Below are positions 26,795 to 34,820 of a stretch of 64,000 nt of DNA, piece by piece. A program made the position numbers and the translations under genes. The first letter of the stretch is position 1. Every line of letters begins with the position of its first letter. The DNA comes from Sphingomonas lenta. GTDB taxonomy: Bacteria; Pseudomonadota; Alphaproteobacteria; Sphingomonadales; Sphingomonadaceae. The notes beneath the pieces were generated by a model that saw nothing but the letters and a program-made list of their open reading frames with translations, was not told where the DNA came from and ran no database searches. The stretch spans positions 596,792 to 660,791 of the forward strand of contig NZ_NSLI01000001.1 in assembly GCF_002288825.1 (NCBI RefSeq). The letters run 5' to 3'.

Positions 26795-27453
26795 CCGGCG
26801 CGCCGGAGGTCCTGGCGGCGCGATGTCCCCTGCTCCAATCGATCCAGCAATGCTTCGATCGACGGCGCGCCCGTCTCCTCGGCGTGGCGCGGGGAAATCT
26901 CGAAGCTCTCGATCCGCTCGCCGGGCGCGAGCCTGGCGGGGCGCGGCGCGATCGGCTCGACCGGGCGGACGGGTGGCTTGGGCGCGGCGGGGATCGCGGC
27001 GGGATCGAACGCCGAGAGCGGCTGGTCGAGGTCGCGCGGCAGCGGCTGCTCGACGGGCGGCGGCGCGGGAACGGGCGGGGGCGGCGCTTCGAAATCGGCC
27101 GCGGAGAAGGGTTTGCGCGGCGGCGCGTCCGGGTGCGCGTCGGCGACTCGGACCTGCGGCATCCCGTCCGTCCCGCCCGCCTTGGCGAACGGTCCGCCCG
27201 GCCCGAACAGCAGGTACAGCGCGGCCCAGACGGTCGCGCCCGTGAACAGGCCGCCGCCCGACGCCAAGAGAAGCCGCGCGGTGGACCCGAGCGGCGGCCG
27301 AGCGGCGGGGAGCATCGCGGGCAGGCCAGCCAACTCCACGGTCGACTCGAGCGGCCCGGCGGGGATGAACGCGAACGCCGCCGCCACGAGCACGCCCGAC
27401 GCGACGCCGCCCAGCGTCGGCAGTGAACTCAGGCGGAGACGGGACGTGGCCAT
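26791..27453 (-). CDS. Membrane-anchored Pro-rich protein of unknown function
   Basis: 220 residues. Two hydrophobic segments (about 13-33 and 61-85) precede a Pro/Ala-rich stretch (PPPPVPAPPPVEQPLP) and a charged C-terminal helix (SIEALLDRLEQG). The layout suggests an inner-membrane protein with a cytoplasmic or periplasmic arm. Its ATG lies 25 bases inside the end of the glycosyltransferase gene, so translation is likely coupled. Function unknown. Confidence 0.65.
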   Translation of the reverse strand: MATSRLRLSSLPTLGGVASGVLVAAAFAFIPAGPLESTVELAGLPAMLPAARPPLGSTARLLLASGGGLFTGATVWAALYLLFGPGGPFAKAGGTDGMPQVRVADAHPDAPPRKPFSAADFEAPPPPVPAPPPVEQPLPRDLDQPLSAFDPAAIPAAPKPPVRPVEPIAPRPARLAPGERIESFEISPRHAEETGAPSIEALLDRLEQGTSRRQDLRRAG

Positions 27454-28658
27454 GGCTTACTCGACTGCGCGGCCGCGACGAGCCGCTGGTAAACGGGCTG
27501 GTAGCGCTGAATGTTTGACGACCAGTTACGCTCGCGCTCGACGAACGCCCGAGCCCGCGTCCGCCGCGCGTCCCAGCCCTCGCGGCGCTCGAACAGCGCC
27601 GCCAGCGCCCGCGCGATCGCCTGCGGATCGTCGGGCGGAAACAGCGTGCCCGTGTCACCGTCCCGGATCAGCTCGCGATGTCCGCCCACGTCGGATGCGG
27701 CGACGAGCCGATTCTGCGCCATCGCCTCCAGCGGCTTCAGCGGCGTGACGAGGTCGGTCAGGCGCATGCGCTTGCGTGGGTAAGCGAGCACGTCAATGAG
27801 ACCGTAATAGCGCTCGACCTCCCCGTGCGGCACACGCCCGACGAAGCGGATCGCGTGGGCGGCGGGCGACGCCGCCGCCTGGGCGCGCAAGCCCGCGTCC
27901 ATCGGCCCGCCGCCGACCAACAGCAGCCTCGCCCGCGGCCGGGCCGCGACGAGCGCGGGCATGGCGGCGATCAGGTCGTCCAGCCCCTCGTAATCGTAGA
28001 AGCTGCCGATGAAGCCGACCGTGTCGGCGTCCGCCAGTCCCAGCTCGGCCGCCAGCGCCTCGTCGCGGGGTGGCGGATCGCCGAACAGCGTGAGGTCAAC
28101 GCCGTTGGGCGAGACGACCGACTTGTCCGCGGGAACGCCCCGCGCGACGAGGTCGGACCGCAGCCCCTCGCAGATCACCGCGACCGCGTCGGCGCGGGCC
28201 ACGATCCAGTTCTCCAACGCGCGCGTCGTCCGGTATTTGAGCGAGCCCTCGCATCCCGTCCCGTTGCCGACGGCCGCGTCCTCCCAGAAGGCGCGGATCT
28301 CGTACAGGAGCGGCAACCCGCGCCGGCGCGCGACCGTCCAGGCCGCCGCGCCGTTCAGCGCGGGCGAGTGGGCGTGGAGGATGTCGGGCCGGAACCGCTC
28401 CGCCGCCGCGTCGATCGCGCGCGCGAAGGCGAGCAACCCCCGCGCCTCGCCCACCACGCCCCCGCTCGGCCCCGCCGTGCGGAAGAAGCGCAGGCCGTCG
28501 ACGACCTCCTCCGCCGGCGCGCCCTGCGTGTGCCGCGGCCCGGTGACGCCCGCGACCGTCCAGCCGACCGCCTCCTGCGCCTTCAGGATCGCGCGGGTAC
28601 GGAACGTGTACCCGCTCTGCAGCGGCAGGCCGTGGTCGAGGACGTGGAGGATGCGCAT
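27429..28658 (-). CDS. Exosortase A-associated glycosyltransferase (TIGR04063-like)
   Basis: 409 residues from ATG 28658; an ATG 18 bases earlier is possible. It opens MRILHVLDHGLPLQSGYTFR, the signature start of the PEP-CTERM/exosortase A-associated GT4 family. GT-B fold: an N-terminal acceptor half with LHAHSPALNG, then SPNGVDLTLFG, GFIGSFYDYEGLDDL, and the donor-site block KPLEAMAQNRLVAASDVGGHRELI. It probably adds a sugar to an exopolysaccharide or glycoprotein glycan. Divergent from the O-glycosylation ligase gene, another exosortase-A-linked family. No exosortase is in view. Confidence 0.9.
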   Translation of the reverse strand: MRILHVLDHGLPLQSGYTFRTRAILKAQEAVGWTVAGVTGPRHTQGAPAEEVVDGLRFFRTAGPSGGVVGEARGLLAFARAIDAAAERFRPDILHAHSPALNGAAAWTVARRRGLPLLYEIRAFWEDAAVGNGTGCEGSLKYRTTRALENWIVARADAVAVICEGLRSDLVARGVPADKSVVSPNGVDLTLFGDPPPRDEALAAELGLADADTVGFIGSFYDYEGLDDLIAAMPALVAARPRARLLLVGGGPMDAGLRAQAAASPAAHAIRFVGRVPHGEVERYYGLIDVLAYPRKRMRLTDLVTPLKPLEAMAQNRLVAASDVGGHRELIRDGDTGTLFPPDDPQAIARALAALFERREGWDARRTRARAFVERERNWSSNIQRYQPVYQRLVAAAQSSKPWPRPVSA

Positions 28659-28748
28659 CGCGGGCGGCCATGCCACGCGCGCGCTTAACGTGACGTCAAC
28701 TGCGTGGGGCTAACGCTACGGACCGAGTTCAGGGACGGGCGCTCACGC

Positions 28749-28883
28749 ATGATCGACAACTTCGCGCTCGGCCTCACCCACGGCCTCATGCTGCTCGCCG
28801 CCTGGCGCCTTCTGCGCCGACCCGACCTCGACCGCGAGGACGGCGGGGACGGGCGCGGGTTCCGGAGGCGCCCGCGTGCGTGA
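28749..28883 (+). CDS. 44-aa single-pass peptide preceding the O-glycosylation ligase
   Basis: Starts at ATG 28749 and ends in TGA 28881-28883, overlapping the ligase GTG start by 8 bases. The first half is hydrophobic (FALGLTHGLMLLAAWRLL), the second half charged (DLDREDGGDGRGFRRR). The overlap suggests coupled translation. It is too short for family assignment and could be a leader or a small subunit. Confidence 0.5.
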   Translation: MIDNFALGLTHGLMLLAAWRLLRRPDLDREDGGDGRGFRRRPRA

Positions 28884-30210
28884 CCTCGCCTTTATCGGCT
28901 TCCTCGCGGCGTTGTTCGGACTGGGCTTTCGCCGCCCGTTCCTGTTCGTGCTGGCCTATGTCTATATCGACGTGGTCTCGCCGCAGCGGCTTACCTACTA
29001 TCTGCTGAACTCCATCCAGATCTCGTTGATCGCCGCCGCGCTGGCGATCGGCGGCTGGGCGTTGCTCGACGAGAAACGGGGCACGCGCGTCGCGCCGCGC
29101 CAGTTCCTCCTCGTGCTGCTGCTGCTCTATTGCTGGCGGACCACCGCCAACGCGGATTTCCCGCTAGAGGCGCAGGACAAGTGGGAATGGGCGTGGAAGG
29201 CGCTCGCCTTCGCCGTCTTCCTGCCGCTGACGCTGCGCACCCGGCTCAGGATCGAGTCGCTGCTGCTGTTCATGAGCCTGTCGGCCGCGTCCATCATCAT
29301 CGTCGGCGGCATCAAGACGTTGGCGGGCGGCGGCGGCTACGGCCAGCTCAACCTGATGGTCGACAACAATACCGGCCTGTACGAGAGCAGCATGATCTCG
29401 GCCGCCGCGATCGCGCTGGTGCCGATCATCCTGTGGTTCACCCGCCACGGCACCGTGTTCGCGCCCGATTGGCGCGTCCGGACCTTCGCCTATGCGCTCT
29501 GCTTCGCCTGCCTGCTCATTCCCGTCGGCACCTCGGCCCGCACGGGCCTGCTCTGCATCGGCTTGCTCGTCATTCTGGGCCTGCGCGAGGTGAAGCGGCG
29601 CTTCCTCTACCTCGGCGCGCTGGCGCTCGCGGGCGCGGTCGCGATACCGCTTTTGCCTGCCAGCTTCACCGGCCGCATGGAGACGATCAAGACGTACCAG
29701 GCCGACGAGTCCGCCTCCACGCGGCTCGCGGTCTGGGGCTGGACGCTCGACTATGTTCGCGAGCACCCGTTCGGCGGCGGGTTCGACGCGTTCCGCGGCA
29801 ACCGCATCCGGTACAATACCGTCGAGGCCGACGGCGACCGGGGCGCGACGGTCACGGATCAGGCGCGCGCGTACCACAGCGCCTATTTCGAGATGATGGG
29901 CGAGCAGGGCTGGCCGGGCCTGTTCCTATGGCTCGCCATCCACTTCGGCGGCATCCTGCGCATGGAGGTGCTGCGCCGCCGCTACCGAGCCGACGAGGAG
30001 GCGTGGGCGGGCGCGCTCGCCTCCGCGCTCCAGCGTGCGCACCTCATCTACCTGCTCGGCGCGGCGTTCGCCGGCATCGCGCTCAACCCGTTCGTCTACA
30101 TGCTGGTGGGCGCGCAGATCGGGCTCGACACCTACCTCGCCCGTACACGCGCGGGCCGGTCGTCGCGCGGTTTCGCCCCGGCCCGCCCGCCCGAGCCGCA
30201 GGTCGCCTGA
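28876..30210 (+). CDS. Putative O-glycosylation ligase, exosortase A-associated (TIGR03097-like)
   Basis: 444 residues from GTG 28876 (MRDLAFIGFLAALFGLGF). About eleven membrane segments with a large loop near residues 275-335. The FAYVYIDVVSPQRL-like opening (here LAYVYIDVVSPQRLTYYLL), the DNNTGLYESSM stretch, and AYHSAYFEMMGEQGWPGL are hallmarks of this WaaL/Wzy-like family. It is thought to transfer glycan from a lipid carrier to an exosortase substrate or to polymerise it, in the inner membrane. It sits with the amidotransferase-like gene 2 bases downstream. Confidence 0.92.
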   Translation: MRDLAFIGFLAALFGLGFRRPFLFVLAYVYIDVVSPQRLTYYLLNSIQISLIAAALAIGGWALLDEKRGTRVAPRQFLLVLLLLYCWRTTANADFPLEAQDKWEWAWKALAFAVFLPLTLRTRLRIESLLLFMSLSAASIIIVGGIKTLAGGGGYGQLNLMVDNNTGLYESSMISAAAIALVPIILWFTRHGTVFAPDWRVRTFAYALCFACLLIPVGTSARTGLLCIGLLVILGLREVKRRFLYLGALALAGAVAIPLLPASFTGRMETIKTYQADESASTRLAVWGWTLDYVREHPFGGGFDAFRGNRIRYNTVEADGDRGATVTDQARAYHSAYFEMMGEQGWPGLFLWLAIHFGGILRMEVLRRRYRADEEAWAGALASALQRAHLIYLLGAAFAGIALNPFVYMLVGAQIGLDTYLARTRAGRSSRGFAPARPPEPQVA

Positions 30211-30212
30211 CG

Positions 30213-31940
30213 ATGGGGGCGCTCTTCGTCACCCGCGACGGCGACGCGGCGCTCGCCTCGGCCCGCGCCGGCTTTTCGCGCCAGGGCTTCACCGACTTCA
30301 CGGAGCTGGCGATCCCCGGCTGGCGCGCGCTGCACATGCCTTACATCGTCGGCGGGCCCGACCTGCTGCTGCGCGACGGCGACGACTTCGCCGCGGTCGC
30401 CGGCACGCTCGTCGCCGACGGCCGCACCGGCCGCCCCGCGCTCGATGCGCTGATGCGGATGATGGACGATGGGACGCCCGACTGGTCGCGGCTGGGCGGC
30501 CAGTTCGCCGCGCTCGTCCGCCGGCGCGGGCGCAGCTTCCTGTTCTGCGACTGGTTCGCCCACTTCCAGCTCTTCCGCGACTCCGACGACCGACTATTTT
30601 CCACGTCGCTGCTCGCCGCGGCCGAGCTGCTGCCGCGCCTCAGCTTCGACGCGCAGGGCGTGTACGAGTTCGCGTTCAACGTCACCGCGCTCGGCGACGA
30701 CACCGTGCTCGAGCAGGTGAAGCTGCTCGGCCCCGACGTGATGCTGGAGCTGACGCCCGACGGCGTGGTCCGGCATCCGCTTTCCAAGCCGCTGCCGGAG
30801 CCTGCGCCGCTGACGCCCGCGGAGCGGCTCGACCGGCACCGCGCCGCGCTCGACGAGGTGCTCGCGCCGCACTTGCGCGACGACGCGCACGTCCACTGTC
30901 CGTTGTCGGGCGGCCTCGACTCGCGCCTGCTGCTCGCGGCGGTTCGGCGGCTCGGGGCGGACCCGTCCGTCTATGTCTACGGCCCGCCGGGCAGCGCGGA
31001 CGTGCGGGTGGCCCGCGCGGTCGGCGACGCGCTCGGCTTCGCGGTCGAGTGGATCGACAAGCAGGCCGCCCCGATCGCGCCCGACGCCTTTCCCGCCATG
31101 GTGGCGCACAACTTCCACGAGAATGACGGCATGCCGACGTTCGGCAACATTTTCGACAATGGCGGGCATCTGCGCGCGCGGGACGCGCGCCACGCGCATG
31201 GCTGGCCGATCGCGTCCGGCGGCGGCGGCGAGGTCTATCGCGACTTCTTCTACCTGCCCGACCGGCCGTTCGGCGCGGAGGCGGTGGCGCGCACCTTCTT
31301 CGCGCGGTTCCTGCGAACGGACGCGACCGAGCTGTTCGACCCGCGCCTGTTCATCGAGCGCATCCGCGACAAGATCCTCGACGCGCTGGGCCGACCCGGC
31401 GACCGCGCGCCGCTGCCCCGGTCGGTCGTCGAGCAAATCTATCCCCGCTTCCGCTGCCGCGCGCTGTTCGGCCGCGAGATCAGCCTGGAGGCGCGGCACA
31501 GCCCCTATCTCCTGCCCTTCCTGGAGCCGCGCGTCGTCGCCGAGACGGCCGAGCTACCGCCCGCGCTGCGCCGGGCTGGCCGGTTCGAGGCGCAACTGCT
31601 CCACGCGATCGACCCCGAGCTCGCTGCCCAGCCTTCCGCCTACGGCCACCACTTCGCCGGCCCGCCCAGTCGCCGCCACCGCCTGCAGGAATGGTCCAGC
31701 CGCGTCCGCCCCGTCTGGCTCCGCCAGCGCAGCTACGCCCTCCACCGCCGCCGCGGCCCCGTAACCGACGAGCATGGCGGCCTGCTCGACCCCGACTATC
31801 TCGGCCGCGTCATCGACCTGGACTACCCCGCGATGCGCCGCTTCTTCCATGTCGAGCGTGTGGCCGACCACGGCCTGCTGCGCCGCATCGCGTGCCTGGA
31901 GTATCTGGCCGCGCAGCTGGGCTCTCGCCTGAGCGGCTGA
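30213..31940 (+). CDS. Asparagine synthase-like protein without the glutaminase Cys
   Basis: 575 residues from ATG 30213. The synthetase half has the ATP-pyrophosphatase loop PLSGGLDSRLLL (about residues 229-240). The N-terminal half keeps the Ntn fold pattern (GQFAALVRRRGRSFLFCDW, FSTSLLAAAELLP) but begins MGALFV, so the Cys2 nucleophile of class II glutaminases is missing. It therefore probably cannot use glutamine itself and may take free ammonia or another amine to amidate or ligate a sugar acid. Placed directly behind the ligase gene, so a glycan-modifying role is inferred. Confidence 0.85.
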   Translation: MGALFVTRDGDAALASARAGFSRQGFTDFTELAIPGWRALHMPYIVGGPDLLLRDGDDFAAVAGTLVADGRTGRPALDALMRMMDDGTPDWSRLGGQFAALVRRRGRSFLFCDWFAHFQLFRDSDDRLFSTSLLAAAELLPRLSFDAQGVYEFAFNVTALGDDTVLEQVKLLGPDVMLELTPDGVVRHPLSKPLPEPAPLTPAERLDRHRAALDEVLAPHLRDDAHVHCPLSGGLDSRLLLAAVRRLGADPSVYVYGPPGSADVRVARAVGDALGFAVEWIDKQAAPIAPDAFPAMVAHNFHENDGMPTFGNIFDNGGHLRARDARHAHGWPIASGGGGEVYRDFFYLPDRPFGAEAVARTFFARFLRTDATELFDPRLFIERIRDKILDALGRPGDRAPLPRSVVEQIYPRFRCRALFGREISLEARHSPYLLPFLEPRVVAETAELPPALRRAGRFEAQLLHAIDPELAAQPSAYGHHFAGPPSRRHRLQEWSSRVRPVWLRQRSYALHRRRGPVTDEHGGLLDPDYLGRVIDLDYPAMRRFFHVERVADHGLLRRIACLEYLAAQLGSRLSG

Positions 31941-31968
31941 CCCAGAGCCTGAGCTCGCCGACCTTCTC

Positions 31969-32048
31969 CCGTTCGTTTCGAGCCCGGTCGAGAAACGCTT
32001 CAAACGTCGCCGCCTGATCCGCTTCTCGACTATGCTCGAAGCGAACGG
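31969..32048. repeat. TCGAG-type palindromic element, intergenic copy
   Basis: Two 29-base arms (31969-31997 and 32020-32048) that are near inverse copies. Each arm is itself a hairpin: CGTTTC...GAAACG on the left and CGCTTC...GAAGCG on the right, so the stem sequence differs but the pairing is kept. It lies between convergent genes. The same element occurs inside putA at 38127-38203. Confidence 0.8.
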
Positions 32049-32075
32049 ACGAGGTAGGCGGGCTGCCGGGCAGCG

Positions 32076-33005
32076 TCAGAGATAGCGCCGTCCCCGCTCG
32101 GCGATGCCGACGCCTAGCCGGTTGCCGCGGATCACCATCGGCTCGTTCGACCAAGCGCCCAGGAACGTCGTCCTCTCCGCTCCGGGCGCGAGCCGCGCGC
32201 CGTTGTTCTCGACCACCAGCCCCTCCGACGAGTTCTGCACGCCCTCCGGCGAGACGGCGATCATGGTCGAGTAGTTGTCCTTCTCGCGCCCCTGGACGAA
32301 CTCGTTGCCCGCGATGCGCCCGGTCGCGCCGTTGGACAGGTCGATCATGTAGTTGGTCGTGCGGCCGCGCGTGTCGTCGAAGCTGTTGTTCAGGATCTCG
32401 ACGCGCGCCGCCCGGTTCTTGAGATAGTGCCCGCCCGTCCCCCGCTCGAAGCGCGAGTTGGTGACGCGGAGCGACCCGTAGTCGCCGATATACATGCCGT
32501 GCGCGCCGTTGCCCGTCGGGTCCTTGCCCAAGCCCGCGAAGGTCGAATGGTCGATGCTGATCCGCCCCGCCGGATCGTTGGCGGACAGGATGCCCGACTG
32601 GCTGTCGAGGAACATGGAGTTGGCGACGTCCAGATTGCCCTTCTCGATCCGGATGCCCGCGCCGTTGCCGTCCGCCACCTCGAGGTTACGGAATACGATG
32701 CCGTCGACCCGCGCGCCGCGCCCGCGGAGCACCAGCGCCGCCTTGCTCTCGCAGACCATGCGGTCGAACACGACGGCGCCCGGCTGCGCCGCGACGAACG
32801 AGACCGTGCCGCGCTCCTGCACCGCGCAGTCGCGATGCACGCCCGGCGCGATGCGTATCGTCCCCGCCCCGTCGCCGATCGCGTCCACCGCCTCCTGCAG
32901 CTGGCGGTAGCTCCGCCCGGTCTCGGCGACGGTGAACGGCGCGCCGGGCGCCTGGGTCGGCGCGGGGCCGGCGAAGAGGACGGCGAGGAGGGCGAGGCGG
33001 CGCAT
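32076..33005 (-). CDS. Exported right-handed parallel beta-helix protein
   Basis: 309 residues from ATG 33005 with a signal peptide (MRRLALLAVLFAGPAPTQA). The rest carries repeated short beta-coils of the pectate-lyase/PbH1 type: GIVFRNLEVADGNGAGIRIE, GILSANDPAGRISIDHSTF, YGSLRVTNSRFERGTGGHYL, VEILNNSFDD and so on. Such folds bind or cleave polysaccharide. The catalytic residues cannot be told. It converges on the exosortase-A-associated sugar genes, so action on the exported glycan is plausible. Confidence 0.85.
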   Translation of the reverse strand: MRRLALLAVLFAGPAPTQAPGAPFTVAETGRSYRQLQEAVDAIGDGAGTIRIAPGVHRDCAVQERGTVSFVAAQPGAVVFDRMVCESKAALVLRGRGARVDGIVFRNLEVADGNGAGIRIEKGNLDVANSMFLDSQSGILSANDPAGRISIDHSTFAGLGKDPTGNGAHGMYIGDYGSLRVTNSRFERGTGGHYLKNRAARVEILNNSFDDTRGRTTNYMIDLSNGATGRIAGNEFVQGREKDNYSTMIAVSPEGVQNSSEGLVVENNGARLAPGAERTTFLGAWSNEPMVIRGNRLGVGIAERGRRYL

Positions 33006-33082
33006 GCGGAGACTCCGGACGATGGACGCCCGGAACCTAGCGCAGCGCCTGCGGCCAAGTAACCGCCCCGCCCTGTCCCATT

Positions 33083-33640
33083 TCAGTCCTGGTCGACCAG
33101 TTCCTCGGATAACACGCGGATGATCGCCTCGTTGAAGGCCGGGAGGTCGCCCGGGTTGCGGCTGGTGATCAGGTTGCCGTCGATCACCACCGCCGCATCC
33201 TCCACGTCGGCGCCCGCGTTCTCCAGGTCGGTACGGATCGACGGGTATCCCGTGACCTGCCGCCCGTCGACCATGTCGGCCTCTACGAGCAGCCACGGCC
33301 CGTGGCAGATCGCGGCCACGACCTTGTCGTCCTCCATGAAGTCCGCGACGATCTCGACCGCCTCGTCCTGCATGCGCATCATGTCGGGGTTCTTCAGCCC
33401 GCCCGGCAGGATCAGCGCGTCATAGTCGTCGCTGTCCACTTGGCGCAGCGTCAGGTCGGGCGTGATCGTCCGCTCCGACTTCTCGCCGTTCGTCTCGCCC
33501 CGGATCGGGTCCGTCCCGATCGACGCCAGCGTCACCTGCGCGCCCGCGTCGATCAGCGCCTGGCGCGGTTCGAACAGCTCCGACTCCTCGAAGCCGTCGG
33601 TGGCGAGGATGAGCACGCGCGCTTTGGACAGGTCGGCCAT
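33083..33640 (-). CDS. DJ-1/PfpI family protein (YhbO/YraA type)
   Basis: 185 residues from ATG 33640. It starts KARVLILATDGFEESELFEP; the conserved Glu and the nucleophile Cys in AAICHGPWLL (about residue 112) form the DJ-1/PfpI active site with the adjacent His. Relatives act as glyoxalase/deglycase-like or protease-like stress enzymes; the exact activity is debated. The ATG follows GGAGAGAAACC. Divergent from the topoisomerase IB gene. Confidence 0.92.
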   Translation of the reverse strand: MADLSKARVLILATDGFEESELFEPRQALIDAGAQVTLASIGTDPIRGETNGEKSERTITPDLTLRQVDSDDYDALILPGGLKNPDMMRMQDEAVEIVADFMEDDKVVAAICHGPWLLVEADMVDGRQVTGYPSIRTDLENAGADVEDAAVVIDGNLITSRNPGDLPAFNEAIIRVLSEELVDQD

Positions 33641-33734
33641 GATGGTTTCTCTCCGGAAAGGGGAGCGCCTCAAACGGCGCGTGCCCCTCCGCGTTCCAGG
33701 AACATAGCGCCCGTTTCGGGCATTCCGTCCGACC

Positions 33735-34769
33735 ATGAGCAATATGGTCGAAATCACCTACACCGACGACGGCCAGCCCGGCATCACGCGCGAGAAGGAC
33801 GGCGACGGCTGGGCCTATTTCACGCCCAAAGGCAAGCGCATCACCGACGAGGCGGAGATCGAGCGCCTGCAGAAGATCGGCCTGCCGCCCGCATATGTGA
33901 ACTGCTGGTTCAATCCCAACCCGAACGGCCATATCCAGGCGACCGGCTTCGACGAGAAGGGCCGCAAGCAGTATCGCTACCACACCGGTTTCCGCGAGGC
34001 GCAGGAGGCCGCCAAGTACGAGCGCACCGCCGCCTTCGGCCGCGCGCTCCCCCGCCTGCGCAAGCAGGTCGAGGCGGACCTGAAGCGCCGCACGCTCGAC
34101 AAGCCGCGCGCGGTGGCCGCCGTCGTCCGCCTGCTCGACCTCGGCCACCTGCGCGTGGGCTCCGAGGAGTACGTCAAGAAGAACAAGAGCTACGGCGCGA
34201 CCACGCTGCGCAAGAAGCACGCGGAGCTGAAGGGCGCGACGCTCAAGCTCCAGTTCAAGGCCAAGTCGGGCAAGATGCGCCAGCTCAAGATCACCGACCG
34301 CTCGCTCGCCGGCGTGGTCAAGAAGTGCCAGGACCTGCGCGACCAGCACCTCTTCGCCTATTGCGACGAGCACGGCGAGGCGCATCCCGTCAGCTCGTCT
34401 GACGTCAACGACTATATCAAGCAGGCGACCGGCCAGGACTTCACCGCCAAGAACTTCCGGACCTGGGGCGCGACGCTGATCGCGTTCGAGGCGCTGGCGC
34501 AGTCGGACGAGGAGCTCACGCTCAAGACGCTGCTCGCCCCCGTCGTCGACAAGCTCGGCAACACGCCGGCGATCGCGCGCAAGAGCTACGTCCACCCCCG
34601 CGTGATCGAGCTGGTCAAGGAAGGCCAGGCCGAGTTCCGCCGCGCGCTCAAGCTCCCGCGGACGAGCAAGTACCTCACCCGCACCGAACGGGCGCTGATC
34701 GAGTATCTGGAGGATGAGGTCGTGCCGGCGCTGGAGGAGGAAGCGCCGGAGGTGCAGGAGGCCGCCTGA
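33735..34769 (+). CDS. DNA topoisomerase IB (poxvirus/bacterial type)
   Basis: 344 residues from ATG 33735 (a second in-frame ATG three codons later is possible). The N-terminal beta domain has IGLPPAYVNCWFNPNPNGHI and QYRYHTGFREAQEAAKYER. The catalytic domain has the Arg/Lys/His set in LDLGHLRVGSEEY, the helix with FRTWGAT, and the nucleophile Tyr in ARKSYVHPRV (about residue 292). It relaxes supercoils by nicking one strand through a 3'-phosphotyrosine. Common in sphingomonads, not essential. Confidence 0.95.
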   Translation: MSNMVEITYTDDGQPGITREKDGDGWAYFTPKGKRITDEAEIERLQKIGLPPAYVNCWFNPNPNGHIQATGFDEKGRKQYRYHTGFREAQEAAKYERTAAFGRALPRLRKQVEADLKRRTLDKPRAVAAVVRLLDLGHLRVGSEEYVKKNKSYGATTLRKKHAELKGATLKLQFKAKSGKMRQLKITDRSLAGVVKKCQDLRDQHLFAYCDEHGEAHPVSSSDVNDYIKQATGQDFTAKNFRTWGATLIAFEALAQSDEELTLKTLLAPVVDKLGNTPAIARKSYVHPRVIELVKEGQAEFRRALKLPRTSKYLTRTERALIEYLEDEVVPALEEEAPEVQEAA

Positions 34770-34820
34770 CTTCCTTAATCCTTCCTTGAATTGCTAGGGG
34801 AGGATCAGAGGAGCAGGACC

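Noticed and set aside
29130..31940. 936-residue frame covering the ligase and amidotransferase genes
   Set aside because: The first third is an out-of-frame Arg/Ala-rich reading of the O-glycosylation ligase. The real gene begins at ATG 30213.
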